Below are positions 46,185 through 57,612 of a stretch of DNA of 64,000 nucleotides, piece by piece (the first letter of the stretch is position 1; every line of letters starts with the position of its first letter). Under the pieces are notes generated by a model that saw only the letters and a program-made list of their open reading frames with translations, did not search any database and was not told the DNA's origin. The stretch comes from Vespula vulgaris. Taxonomy: Eukaryota > Arthropoda > Insecta > Hymenoptera > Vespidae. The translations under genes and the position numbers were made by a program. Where the stretch lies: NCBI RefSeq assembly GCF_905475345.1, contig NC_066594.1, positions 5,317,501 to 5,381,500 on the forward strand, read 5' to 3'.

Positions 46185-46886
46185 CACGTAGATCGTATAG
46201 TTCGGAGTCCGAGTTAGAGACGCTAGAAATTTACGATCATTCGATGAACATCTAAAACGTGTGGTCTAAAAACTTCTTAAGTTTTTATTCGGACGCTATC
46301 AAAACCGAAAAACTGTTTGGATGAGAGAGAGACAGAGAGAGAGCAAAGTTTTCCTTCGGAAGATAGAGATGGAGAGCTTGACTCGCCGCAAAAGGCCAAG
46401 TCACACTTTTTTCTTTCCTTCCTTCATTATCTTACTTCCTTTTCTTTTCTTTTTCCTTCCTTCCTATCACGTTTCATGCTTTCTCTAGCATATGCTTCCC
46501 TTAAACGCGTACGTTTAACATCATGAACCTGTGTGTGTTTCTGTCCTTTCGTAATGTTGTACGTGTGAAAAAACACCTTTGACGAGCAAGAGGACTACGA
46601 CAAAGTCGGATATCCAGTTAATTAAAACTATCTTCCATTCTCTTTTCTATATCGGAGAACGTTACACGACGCGATTCTGTCTTTCGTTTTTATCTCGAAG
46701 AAACGAGATTCTTTCCTTCTTTTTTTATTCTATGTTCTTTCAATATCCAGGAAACATGCTGGACGAAAGAATTTACGAAGAAATAAAAGGACCAAGTAGT
46801 AAAAGTGATCTCCGTTCAAAGGAATCGAAAGTTCTTTTCTTTTCTTTCTCTCTTCCTCTTCACCTGCGCCAACATTACGACTCTAC

Positions 46887-46985
46887 ACTTTCTTTCTTTC
46901 TTTCTTTCTTTCTTTCCTTCCTTCCTTCCTTCTTTCTTTCTTTCTTTCCTTCTTTCTTTCCTTATTTTTTTTTCCTTTCTTTTTT
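46887..46985. repeat. (TTTC)n/(TTCC)n tetranucleotide repeat
   Basis: TTTC and TTCC units for about 80 bp followed by a T-rich tail. Confidence 0.95.
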
Positions 46986-47332
46986 CACGTTTCCCGTAAT
47001 CGATGTTACTTTGGACGAGTAAAATCCTTTGACCTTTTACCCTACGTTACATTCCTTTCTGCATTGGTCTCGTATGGGAATGTAACGTAAAAGAAAAAAG
47101 ATCGCGTAAACTTGTCGTAAATTTCTTCGAAACGTTGATAAAAAAGAAATGCACGTTTAGTTTATGTTTGAAAAACAAATACAATGTAGATGTCTGCGTA
47201 GATGTTTCCAACTGAATGAATCTTCAAACTATTTATGTTGCCCAGAAAAAAAATTGTTTTGCTTTTATAGGAGCGAGGTCAGGCGCAGGTGTTAGATCTT
47301 TATCTTTATCCTTTTCTCACGAATGTTTTGTA
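46986..47332. other. unique AT-rich sequence, nothing assigned
   Basis: No gene or repeat supported. Confidence 0.35.
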
Positions 47333-47370
47333 GAAACGAAACTAAACGAAACGAAACGAAACGAAACGAC
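47333..47370. repeat. (GAAAC)n pentanucleotide repeat
   Basis: Seven or so AAACG/GAAAC units. A 185-codon plus-strand frame (47,323-47,880) starts inside it. Downstream that frame is basic and unrecognised. Confidence 0.9.
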
Positions 47371-47582
47371 GCCGAAGCCGCAGGCGACTCACAAATAAGA
47401 AAAGATCCAAGCTCGATGAAGCGACTTTTCTTAGGGGTGATAAAACCGACAGTGTGGTCCGTAAAACGCAACGCTATATTTGTTGTCGCGAGTACTTTGT
47501 ATTGTTTACGAGTGGAATATGTCGCCGCCAAGGGGTATACTCGCGCGCGCACGATCTTCAAGGTGCTGGAATACTGTCGGCG

Positions 47583-47621
47583 GGATACCAAACAGCAGGA
47601 TACCAAAAGACGCTTTGGTAT
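47583..47621. repeat. GGATACCAAA direct repeat with small hairpin
   Basis: GGATACCAAA occurs at 47,583-47,592 and 47,598-47,607. ATACCAAA (47,600-47,607) is complementary to TTTGGTAT (47,614-47,621) across a 6 nt loop. Small and possibly fortuitous. Confidence 0.5.
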
Positions 47622-47999
47622 TTCGTATGAGCCGCGAAAGCGACCGAGACTGGACTCCTCCGTGACTTCATTAAGAAGAAAGCACTATATTAAAGGATAT
47701 AGCACGAGTTTGATATTATTTAAGAGAAACTTTTCAATAGAATTTTTCATTTCAAACTTCGTTAATAGAATATCTATATTATTCGTTCGATTATTTAATG
47801 CAATGATATACGTGCTAGGAAATAAAAAAAAAAGCAAGACGTTAAGCGAATTATATGAAAAATACAATTTTGCAGCATGATTTTATTTGATTACATACTA
47901 CAATAAATTATGTTTAAATTACGATTGAAACTCTTTGATAGAATCGTTTTTCGGATTATGAAAATTAGTAAACTGTACTATTAGCTGTTAACGATATAT

Positions 48000-48365
48000 T
48001 TGCATCATCGGAACGTCGACGGTGTCACTTCGTAAATCATTGAAATGAGGACGGCGTAACGAAGCGTACTTACATACGCCAGACACGTTTGCCGATTACA
48101 CTGTGTTCTAATTATCTTGATCCGCTGGTACGCGAATATTAGATCGTAGTTTATAGCAGTGCAGGACGCTTCTCGACGTTGCATACGATTGCTTCGTTCC
48201 ACGAATAAACCGTGATGCCGATAGCATTGCTGCTGGAATAACGAACGATCGTGAACGCGCGTCGACGCAACGTAAACAATGTAAACGTCCCATTTAACAT
48301 CGTTTGCGAGATAGCCGATTCGTACGGTTTTAAAAGCCGAACGAATAAGTACACGCATATCGAAT
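48000..48365. promoter_or_regulatory. complex CpG-rich island with forkhead-type words
   Basis: About 360 bp of complex DNA containing GTAAACAATGTAAACG (two forkhead-like cores near 48,272-48,287). A 117-codon minus-strand frame (48,005-48,358) is open and free of simple repeats but shows no domain. Two other frames are also long, pointing to low stop density rather than coding. Confidence 0.22.
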
Positions 48366-48490
48366 GGAATCGTTATAGCGTATACCTATATACGATACGA
48401 TCGAACGGGTCGCGAGAATTAAGATAAAATTGTTGGTAAAATCATCGAACAAGTCGACTCCTATGGGTATCGCCAGACAAACGATATCCA

Positions 48491-48516
48491 TCGAGTTCGT
48501 AAATCGAGTTCGTAAA
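48491..48516. repeat. 13 bp tandem duplication
   Basis: TCGAGTTCGTAAA occurs twice in direct succession, followed by a partial third TCGA. Confidence 0.85.
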
Positions 48517-48711
48517 TCGATCTCGCGCGAACTACGTGCTCTCTAAGCGATGAAAAAATGAAAAAAAGAATGAGACGCTCATATGCACGAAACGGAGTAA
48601 GCTCGTAGAGTCCACGTGCGTGCAAAACAGGCAACATCGTTCTAATATATTCTCATTAGCCGGTGTTTTAATTAGAGCGCTCATTAATGCCTGCCACGAT
48701 ACTAGGCAATC

Positions 48712-48776
48712 TCTCTCTCTCTTTCTTTTTTCTTTCTTTCTTATTCTCTCTTGAGCCTTATCCCTTTCTCTCTCTC

Positions 48777-48813
<37 letters not shown>

Positions 48814-48825
48814 CTCTTTCCATCA
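48712..48825. repeat. CT-rich microsatellite
   Basis: (CT)n with TTTC, TTCTTT and CCTT interruptions over about 110 bp. Confidence 0.9.
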
Positions 48826-49855
48826 TTCTCTTCTTTCCTTTCGAACGTACTCTTTCGTTCTTTTCCATTGCGCGATCAGAATTAATATCTACATAGTCTT
48901 TAAGTACAGTACACGGCGTTCGCAGCTCTCTTATTGCCTTTACGATCTCTACTTTATTTCCTTTACCGACTCTTGTTTATGGCAAACCTCTCGCCGACGA
49001 GACGGTAATTAACTTCGCCCCTTGTTCGCGCGAATCGTTAATCGTCACGACGCTGGTCCAAGCCTTTCGAGATTTTCCTTGCTTTTCTTCGTAACGATAC
49101 AGCATCTCGCTATATCCTTAGATTAGTTCTTATTACGGTATCTGTAATTACAACTTTTAACGTAAATCTTTCGGGAGAGAAATGTGCGTTTACGATATGC
49201 CGATACGCAAGTGCCTGGCAAACCGATATTTATCATCCTGATCTTTTCAGATTTTCCGTTAGAATCTTTCTCACCGTCACATATATTTTTCACGAGCCTT
49301 ATCGGACGTGCAGATTAAACTCGGTTCGTCACTCGTAAGAAATCTAAGTCAACTCGAAGGAAGACCTTAGATCCTCTATAAATCGAACTGACATCTATCA
49401 GGAAAGCTTCTCGACGTATATTAGACTGCTCCGTCGTGAATCATAGAACGAAGAAGATCGTGACTCTTCGTCTTCTTCTTCGGGCCCGAGGGATAAAAGA
49501 ATATATCATGCAAAACTCTCTACATCCATCGTTCTTATATCTAACGACGACGAAGTTAGACAAGCCTTAATGAAATTTTTAATAAACAAAAGATCTTTTC
49601 TGGAGCATTGATTTCTTGAAAAAGAAAGAAAAAAGGAAAAATAAAACACGGTCTATCTTTTTTCCGAACAATCTCTTTTCCAATTTCATTCGATAACACT
49701 TCGAATCTAAAAACGGAGCACGTTCCCCGAGAAATCAAAACGAGCAAACCAGCGAAGCGAAAACGTACATGATTTAGGAGCGAGTTAATCGATATCAAGA
49801 AATATCTCCACTGAAAGATACTCGTGACACTGATCGGAAGCTGTCGCATCAGGAT
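48826..49855. other. unique sequence, nothing assigned
   Basis: Mixed sequence with moderately complex DNA at about 48,960-49,070. No supported gene. Confidence 0.3.
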
Positions 49856-50260
49856 CCGCTTCGCGGAATAACGCTGGTGTTTGAATCAGTCGTGTGTCCT
49901 AAATCAAGGCCGATCGAGGAATAGCAAGACTGATGAAGGGGGTAGGAGAAAGGGTTGGGAGGTTGAACGGTTTGCGCAGAGAAGTTGTGGGTCACCTGTC
50001 CGCATAGGCTGTGTGGCGGATTAAATCATTCTCTTTCCTCTCTCTCGTTCGGTGATTCAATCCCTCCACGAACCACTACCCTTCCTTCGTTCTAGTGAAG
50101 CATCCAAGTGCTGCACCCTTCTCACCATTCTCTCTCTCCCTCTTTCTCACGCACACTCTTCCACCACCTTCCAGTATACGAGGAATAGTTCGGTGGTGGC
50201 TGCTTTTGATTTAATGTGAATATGCCGTTGGCACTGACGACTGACTCCCATTACCGTCCC
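49856..50260. promoter_or_regulatory. complex island, possible regulatory DNA
   Basis: Complex DNA broken by short CT patches (50,035-50,048 and 50,130-50,146). It contains TTTTGATTTAATGTG and AAATCATTC words. No coding frame supported. Confidence 0.18.
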
Positions 50261-50495
50261 CCTTTACTCTCTCCCTCTCTCTTTCTCTCTCTCACACACA
50301 CATTCTCGAAACGGCAGCTCTTTCCGAGTTTCGCGAACCCCTCCAATACGATAATCGAGATCTCTAATTAATGGTTCGAACTCGTTCGTTCGGTCCGGCA
50401 CACGGACGGTGCGAAAAATCATGCTCTTTTGAATACAGATGAACTTACGCCGACTGAGTCGACATTCCTTCCTTCCCGTCTGTTCTGTTCTACGC

Positions 50496-50565
50496 GTTCG
50501 TTCGTTCGTTCGTTCGTTCGTTCGTTCGTTCATTCGTTCGTTCGTTCATTCGTTCATTCATTCTT
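50496..50565. repeat. (TTCG)n/(TTCA)n tetranucleotide repeat
   Basis: About seventeen TTCG/TTCA units. Frames read as Phe-Val-Arg-Ser or Ser-Phe-Val-His repeats and are artefacts. Confidence 0.95.
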
Positions 50566-50841
50566 CCGCTCGGTCTTCATTTCTTTACGTTTCGACGGGT
50601 CATATCTTTTTTATCGAACACTGACGACGTTACTACTTCTCTTCCACGACAATGTCGTCGTCGCAATCGATCATGCGATGAGAACGAACCGATAATAATC
50701 TGACTCGATGCACGGACTGGAAAAGAATTTAAATGTATGCTCCCTCGATAGATATGTATCTATATAGATATTTGCAGCACATCTATCGCATATTCCGGAA
50801 ATATTTCGCACGAGTGCTAAGAAAAAAGAAAGAAAAAGAAT

Positions 50842-50884
50842 TGAGAGAGAAAAAAAGAGAAAGAGAAAGAGAAAGAGAGAGAGA
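50842..50884. repeat. GA-rich microsatellite
   Basis: GAGAAA units passing into (GA)n. Confidence 0.85.
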
Positions 50885-50978
50885 TGGAAAACATTTAATT
50901 AAACCGGTTGCTTTGACTAATTTCGACGCAAGGTTTGTACCATAGTAATCGTCAAAAAGCTCCGCGAGTTATTTTTCT

Positions 50979-51557
50979 TTACGAGGAATGACGAGGATAA
51001 GGAATAGGAGGGGAAGGAGTAGGCGACGACGGTTTACATGTAATTTCAGGAAAATAAGGCGACGAGATCGTCATCTTAACGTGGCACGACTCGTAGGAAG
51101 TAAACGAGAAGGATCTCGAGAAATAAGACGACGTCCTTGGATAACAAACAACGAAAAACGGTGAGAGAGGCGTTGAAAGTCTTGATGGTGGGAAAAGGGA
51201 AAGGGCAAAGAATGCGGAGGAGGAACGCCGAGAAAAGACATCGCCACAATTCCCATTCAAATTAATGCAAACTGCCCGGGCTCCCGTAGTCGAAAGGAAC
51301 TTTCCGCCCACATTTTTTCCTTTCTTCTTATCTCGGTAGGCGATGACGTACATTTCAGGTGTCGTGCCGTTTTCTTTCGAAAAGATCGACTCTGACTGTT
51401 GCACGCCCAAGCAAAATTCACCTCGTCTCTGCTCGATAAAAAAAAAGAAAATATTTCGTATATCGACGAATCTTCTCAAGAACTTGTACCTCGTTTCTTG
51501 GAATCTTCTTGAAATAATGAATTGGTAAAAGTCAGATTCACGTCGATCCGAAGACAA
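50979..51557 (-). other. 192-codon open frame, unrecognised
   Basis: The second-longest minus-strand-style open stretch without a dominant microsatellite. The first recognisable ATG-initiated part begins MYVIAYRDKKKGKNVGG. The C-terminal half is Ser/Phe/Pro-rich because the plus strand is purine-rich there, which lowers stop-codon frequency. No domain, signal peptide or splice context was seen. Probably non-coding. Confidence 0.08.
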
Positions 51558-51576
51558 TAATTTAGAAAAAAATAAT

Positions 51577-51604
51577 TTTCCTCCTTCTCTCTCTTTCTTT
51601 CTTC

Positions 51605-51635
<31 letters not shown>

Positions 51636-51637
51636 TT
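51577..51637. repeat. CT-rich microsatellite
   Basis: CT units with TTTC and CCCT interruptions. Confidence 0.9.
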
Positions 51638-52026
51638 TGACGATTTATAGAAGCGAATGATGTCTGTGGATGTATTGATAGGACGACTCGGTATGATTCT
51701 TACGATTGGTATTTTTTCATTACCTTGATGCGATGCGTATTGAAATAGTATATGAGCCAGCTCGGAGAAAGAAGGGAGAACGTGATACGTACGCTATCGT
51801 TCCTCCTATGGCTAACTCCAAAACACGAGGATACAACATGAGGTGTGGGGTATCGGCGTCAATGCCGTTTGTCAATGACTACTACGAGTCGGTACAATGG
51901 AAAAAATCTACCGGGCTCACATTTTTTCCCAACCCTTTCTTCCTCCCTGCCCTCCCCTTTTTTATTTTACTTTCTACTTCCATTTCGACTATGCCCGCCT
52001 CTGTCTGGCCGCGTCGCCGTATGCTT

Positions 52027-52094
52027 TTCGTTCGTATGTTCGTACGTTGGTTCGTTCGTTGGTTGGTTCGTTCGTTCGTTCGTTCGTTCGTTCG
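52027..52094. repeat. (TTCG)n/(TTGG)n tetranucleotide repeat
   Basis: A second TTCG-family tract 1.5 kb from the one at 50,496, with TTGG and ATG variants. Confidence 0.9.
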
Positions 52095-52528
52095 ATGTAT
52101 TCATTTGAGAGCCGCCAAGTATGGTCGAAAGGGAGGCAAGAGAAAGAGGAAATGAGAGAGAGAGAGAGAGGCTGTACTTTAGAGAAAATGCCGAGACGAC
52201 GAAAGCTGGCCGTATGTCTGCGTTGGAATAATGACGATGACGTGGGGCTTAAGAACCGATAATACTTGCAGGCTTGGATTATTTCAATCTAAAACCATTG
52301 GAATCCAAGATCATTAAAATTTACGTTGTAACTCATACAGTATTATCAAAGTTCCTTTCGAGGTCGATGTTAATCTTTCTACGAGAGTCTTTCGTACAAA
52401 GACAGGAAATATACCGAAAGCGAATCAATAACTACGAACGAGAGAGTAACGACGTCAGGTAAAACCATTGACACAAGAAACATAAGCTCTTTTCTACTAT
52501 CCCCTCTTCTTCTACCTCTTTCTCCTTC

Positions 52529-52573
52529 TATCTCACTCTCTCTCTCTCCCTCTCTCTCTCTCTCTTTCTCTTT
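52529..52573. repeat. CT-rich microsatellite
   Basis: CT units with CCCT and TTTC interruptions. Confidence 0.9.
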
Positions 52574-53870
52574 TCGCAACGAAACGAAAGGATTTTCCAG
52601 CAGAACGATTTCGCAGAGCTTTGCACCCAACTCGGGAATCTCTTTGAGTTCCGTGTTCGGCACTCGTGCGCTCCGTTAGTACCCTAAACTCGTTCGTTGA
52701 TCCGCGAATGATTCTGTTCCTCTACTAAAACAAAGGTCCGCGAGATCACCCGATTCGACTGTCCGCGTTCGCTTTCTGTATCTCCGTCTGTTCGTCTATT
52801 CGTTTGTAGCCTCTCTCGGCGTGCCTCCTATCTCCGTCTCTCTTCCTATTTTCTATTTCCCTTCCTATTTCCCTTCCCTATCTCTCAAACTCTCTCGAAC
52901 TCTACTATTGTCTCTTTATCTCTATAGCTGTGTATAACGTATTCCAGTACGTATTCCTAACATGCACTTTACCCTCGCGATTCGTCGCTTGCTCATTTAT
53001 CGATCAACCCTACGATAACTAATTGCGAAACAAGATCGAAGCACGAAATTCAAATAAAAAATGTATGCATACTCAAACACATTACGCAATGTTTTACTTT
53101 CAAAGTAAATACGATCAACGTTGTCACAAAAGAAAAAAAAATGGATTTTAATAAATCAACATTGGGGGTATATAGCATTAAAATAATTACTCGTTCATTA
53201 TTAGAAAGATACACATAATCGACATTAAGAGCCGAATAAAAAGTAACATGACTCGCGGCTAATATACGTGTACTGACAGATCATCTAGGCATAAAGCTTG
53301 CCCCTACCAATCTATATAAATACCGAAATTAAAAAGGGAAAGAGGAGATTACTTCATTAAATTAATTGTCAAACAAATCCGGCGATCGTATATCAACACG
53401 AGAACGTACGTACGTTCGTTTTTATCCCTTTTTGTCATTTCGAAACTCTATGTCAAACATCCATTGTTCCTCTCATGCATTCTCTCTTTATTTGTATCCA
53501 TTATCTCAATTATCCGATCGTAGCGTTCGCTTTTTTGCAGACCCTTTAACGCGAAAAGCCTTTTTCGCGAAAACGTGCTGGAAACGGGAAGGAAGTCGTT
53601 GAGCATTAGCGAGATCCCGGCAAACATGTTACCGTGACAGCGAGAAAAATAAAGCGAACGGTATAAGATAGTCCATGGAACGAGCTACCCCTTTCTCCCT
53701 CCCCCTTCTTGCACGCTAATACCCCTAATTTCTCTAATAAATTTTCCACCGCAAAAATCTCCAGCCGGATTGCAAAGGTATTAACTTTTCCGTGTCTCTA
53801 AAATCCTCTTCTTCCTCTAACCACTCCAACCGTTCGTGAAACCCCCGTTTTCTTTCTCTCTCTTTTATAG
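52574..53870. other. unique sequence, nothing assigned
   Basis: AT-rich at 53,030-53,350, more complex around 53,520-53,640. No supported gene. Confidence 0.3.
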
Positions 53871-54015
53871 CATTCTCGTTCTCGTTGCGTTCGTCCACTT
53901 GGAGAGCACCGTGAGAGAAAAGCTGGGAAAGCTCCTCGGCATGGGGCTGAAACACCGGTGGGATTGTCGCGTACCGGCGAATCCTACAGCACACATGTTT
54001 CATACTTGTACACGG
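53871..54015 (+). other. candidate internal exon, unrecognised
   Basis: CTTTCTCTCTCTTTTATAG is an excellent acceptor. The following 145 bp are open in one frame (one leftover base plus 48 codons) and end at ACACGG/GTAGGG, a moderate donor. The translation begins ILVLVAFVHLESTVREKLGK and later holds two Cys and three His. It ends on a codon boundary, and the open segment at 55,040 begins on one. So the two could be spliced in frame across a 1,024 bp intron. No known family matches. It may also be an enhancer island. Confidence 0.15.
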
Positions 54016-55039
54016 GTAGGGTGCATTTTAAAAATAAAAACGAGCAGCTGTCGTGCGCTTTAAGACACACGGCGTACACGTACGTACGCTCAAGTCGCAA
54101 ATAAGAAGTAAAACGATAGTTTTCCACTACGTTCGGATACCTTCTCGGAAAAGTTTTAATTAATTATTGCTCTCGGTTACTACTTGTCCTTTTTTTCTCG
54201 CATACACATTATATTCTCGCGAAAGTGCAGCGACGTAACGACGATGGTAACGATGGATGATCGATTTTAGGATAAGTGAAAGTATTTGACAAAAAAAAAA
54301 TAGAAAAAATAGAATAAATAGTTTGGGACTTTTCTGGAAAAAAGATTTTTAATTTAACCTGACTCTGAGAAGGTCAATGAAACTGGTAAATTTAGAAAGG
54401 AAATAAAGAGAAAGGAAGATGGGAAAGATGAAGAAGAATTTGTCGAGCGACTCGAGAACACGAGAGTGAACGCGAGATAGCGGTACTTGAAGCGGGTTCT
54501 TCGGTCAAACTTTTTTCGATGACTTTCCTAAATGAATTTTCTTTCGTGAGGTTACTCTACCGTCGACGAGCTCGTCAGGGAACGAGCGAGAGATATATAT
54601 GCATTGCGGAATATAAGAGATACGTGTTCTCACGAAGCCAAGCAAGTCATTTCCACGGTGGTAACGTCTCGTATTACCGAGTGAGATAAGAAACGTCATT
54701 TTCTCGAGACAATAAGCGTATCATTGTCCGGCACATAAGAAAACGAGACAAGCACAAATGTATTCGGCTAACGTTCTTCGTTCTATACATTCCTACCTAT
54801 GGACGGAAGTATACAAGAACAATTTCGAGAAAATTGCATGCCGTGCGAAAGAAAAGAAAGCGATAAAGAAAATTTCGTTGAAAGAGACGGCCATTAGGGT
54901 AATTAGGAATCGAGCAAACGTCATTCTACTATTATTGGAAACGAGTAAAATTCATTCTCTCCTGATTCGACGTTCTTTTTCTTTCTCTCTTACCCTTTTC
55001 TCCCTCGTCGTTACTTCGTCTCCACGTCTTGGTCATCAG
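54016..55039. other. unique sequence, possible intron
   Basis: AT-rich DNA between two candidate exons, with a pyrimidine-rich stretch (54,975-55,010) before the second. No other feature. Confidence 0.2.
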
Positions 55040-55141
55040 GATGATATGGACAAAACGTACGATCGTCTCCGAGGTCTCAGTGCCGTCGACCTCGACCGGT
55101 TCGAAGAGATACGCAAAGAGTTTATTTTACAATTACGATGA
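55040..55141 (+). other. candidate terminal exon, unrecognised
   Basis: A pyrimidine-containing acceptor (CTTGGTCATCAG) precedes 33 codons and a TGA. The peptide begins DDMDKTYDRLRGLSAVDLDR and continues as a charged amphipathic helix-like tail. It is the most protein-like short peptide in the window by composition and would follow the 53,871-54,015 segment in frame. No homologous family comes to mind and its size allows chance. Confidence 0.15.
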
Positions 55142-55633
55142 GCGCCATAAATAAAGCTGCTGGAGAATGCATACCAAGACGCTTCTCTTCTCCTCTATCA
55201 CATGCATACGTGCATCCACATGTATCCACGTAAGAACGCACGTGAACAACTACGTAATACGTACATTCATTGGTTTACTCTACGTAGTAGATACATACAT
55301 ACATAGACGTATACATACATATGTATATACATTGACGTCTAGGTTGCGCGCTCGTACGTCTGCTAAAGGATATAAGTACTCCTCGCGCGTGCAACTCGAA
55401 ATAGCAGGATAGTATTCATGGCCATCCTTCACGATCTTGTCGGACGATTTCTCATTAGATTTTTGACCGTCCTCCCGCGGGATTAATTCGTGCGACGTGG
55501 AGGGAAATTTATGGACGTCCTCGAGACGAAAGAAATCGTACTCTTTGCTTGCGCAGAGATGGACGCGGATACTCGTTTGTAATCGCTACGGGTGTTCGAT
55601 TATACCGGGTCGATTCGTTTACGAAGCACTTTT
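55142..55633. other. unique sequence, nothing assigned
   Basis: Contains ATACATACATA-type patches (55,290-55,335). No supported gene. Confidence 0.3.
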
Positions 55634-55634
55634 T

Positions 55635-55670
<36 letters not shown>
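55634..55670. repeat. (CTAT)n tetranucleotide repeat
   Basis: About nine CTAT units followed by a CT-rich patch to about 55,730. Confidence 0.95.
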
Positions 55671-55673
<3 letters not shown>

Positions 55674-56043
55674 CACTTACCCTTTCTCTTTCTCTCTCTC
55701 CCTCTCTCTCTTTTTCTCTCTTTCTTTTATCTTTATTGTATCTTTGCACCTTGCAACGTGAGTTTTTACGAAATTCCTTCTCTATTTTTCTATTTCGATT
55801 TGGAGAAAGAAGTGGGATGGGCTCATAGAACAATGGCCGATTGCATTGCTGCTTCGCTCGATCGAAGACAATGTCGGCGAATCGTTTGAAAAGGTGTCGA
55901 TGCATTTGTAGCCGTGTCCTTGCTCACTAGTTCCGTACAATACGGTAGGACACGCTCAAAGCCAATACTTTGGTTCCAAGGATACAAAGGACACGCACAA
56001 TACGGAACCTGTCGGTTTCGTAGTGCAAGAGTGTGAGATTACG

Positions 56044-56050
56044 AGAGAGA

Positions 56051-56102
<52 letters not shown>

Positions 56103-56103
56103 A
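56044..56103. repeat. (GA)n microsatellite
   Basis: GA tract of about 55 bp. Confidence 0.95.
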
Positions 56104-56189
56104 GATGGTGGAAACGTACGTCCTCCAGAGAAAACGGGGTTGAGTTGCATTGTGTACTCTCGGGGGGGTTTTCGAGGGTGATACGAAAG

Positions 56190-56300
56190 CCAGAGCGAAA
56201 GCAAGCAAGGGTTGTGCGTAACGCTAGTCAAAGGCTGTCAACCGAAGCAAGTGTTGCCACCTGTCATCGCCAGGTATTTCGAAGTATCCCACATTAAAAC
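56190..56300. promoter_or_regulatory. complex island between GA and CT tracts
   Basis: About 110 bp of complex DNA with a CACCTG E-box-like word (56,260-56,265), framed by GA and CT microsatellites. Texture-based guess. Confidence 0.15.
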
Positions 56301-56310
56301 GGAGTCCATC

Positions 56311-56361
56311 TTTTCTCTCTCTCTCTCTCTCTCTCTGTTTCTCTCTTTCTCTTTCTCTCTC
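56311..56361. repeat. (CT)n microsatellite
   Basis: CT tract with TTTC and GTTT interruptions. Confidence 0.9.
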
Positions 56362-56581
56362 ATACGCACATAGACATTCTTGCACATGCTCTCTAACCCC
56401 TGAAGCAACAGTAGCCTTCGAACATCAGGTGCGATCTCATGCTATAGCAACCATCCGATTAATCCGAAATGTCGCGAGAGACGTACATAGCTCACGCGAG
56501 TATTGGCATCGTTAAATGTCGATCTCTATGAATTACTCGTTATCGTCACGTTCAGATCGTCTCCGTTCTTTTCTTTCTCTT

Positions 56582-56583
<2 letters not shown>

Positions 56584-56635
<52 letters not shown>
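56584..56635. repeat. (CT)n microsatellite
   Basis: Uninterrupted CT tract of about 50 bp. Confidence 0.95.
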
Positions 56636-56639
<4 letters not shown>

Positions 56640-57159
56640 TTCGAACCTCGTTTATTCGTCGGAATTGGAATCTTTTTTTTTCTCATCGTTGCCTCCTCTC
56701 AATGGTATTTTTTCCCAAAAATACTTTTTTTTTTCAAATGCCGAAAGGCGAGCGTGCGAGGTGTCATTAACCAAGAGGGCGCGTTTTTGTCGGGGTCCTG
56801 AATATTTCATCGGTTCGCGTGAACGCACGAACTGCCACGCGCGTCGATCGATGCGCGAGAATCCGCAAAAAGTGGACACGGAAAGCGTGGCGCCGCGATA
56901 ATTGCGTTCGCCGGCGCGCCCATCCGACAACTCCCTTCGACTTTGAGAGTAACCGTAGGGATTGGGAAAAAGGCAGAATAGCAGGTTGGATGTTTTGTCT
57001 AACAATAAGAATGTCACTCTATAGAGAAAAAAAGGAAAAAAGTGTTTTATCGAAATCGATTTAGGATTTGTTCGTGTCATTGTCTGATTGATGTCGATGT
57101 CTAGTCAATTAGAAAACGCAGTATCGAAATTGTCCGTTCTGTCTGGTCCAATACAACAC
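56636..57159. other. unique sequence, nothing assigned
   Basis: CpG-rich around 56,800-56,950. Frames are open on both strands but unsupported. Confidence 0.3.
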
Positions 57160-57540
57160 CGTCAGTTCCTCTTCCACCTTCTCCTCCTCCCAAAATTTCT
57201 ACCCTGCAGTCTACGTTTCATTACAATGGAGGGCGACAGTAGGCTTTGTCGCTAATTAATTCGCAAATGCAATATTAATGGTAAGTAATCAGCCGAGCCG
57301 GAGTTGCGCGTCCGTGGAAATCACCTATTACAATTACTAATTACATGCCGCAGGAACGGTAACGCGAGCCGGGTCACCGATCCGAACACACACGTACGCT
57401 CGTTCGTCTATATACCGTAGAACGCTAACCAGAAATCGACCGTGGGACAATCATACGGCCGAATAACATAACGGGAGATGAAGCTGGATGAATTACTTCC
57501 ACAAGTAATTAGCGGACTTCGCATCGAGCGCTTATCTTTC
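57160..57540. promoter_or_regulatory. complex island with TAATTA sites, possible enhancer
   Basis: About 380 bp of complex DNA with GCTAATTAATTCGCAAATGC (57,252-57,271; Hox and POU-like words), ACTAATTACATG and CAAGTAATTAGC. A donor-like ATG/GTAAGTAATC is at 57,281. No coding frame. A strong texture-based candidate for a cis-regulatory element. Confidence 0.3.
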
Positions 57541-57588
57541 TCTTTCTCTCTTACACTTATTCGAATCTCGCGAATTAAAAGGAAATGA

Positions 57589-57612
57589 AAGAGAGAGAGA
57601 GAGAGAGAGAGA
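57589..57612. repeat. (GA)n microsatellite
   Basis: Twelve GA units. Confidence 0.9.

Noticed and set aside
47323..47880. 185-codon plus-strand frame
   Set aside because: It starts in a (GAAAC)n repeat and continues as basic, unrecognised sequence without splice or domain support. Overlapping frames are also long.
51706..52262. Frames with Phe-Val-Arg-Ser repeats
   Set aside because: The repeat is a (TTCG)n microsatellite.
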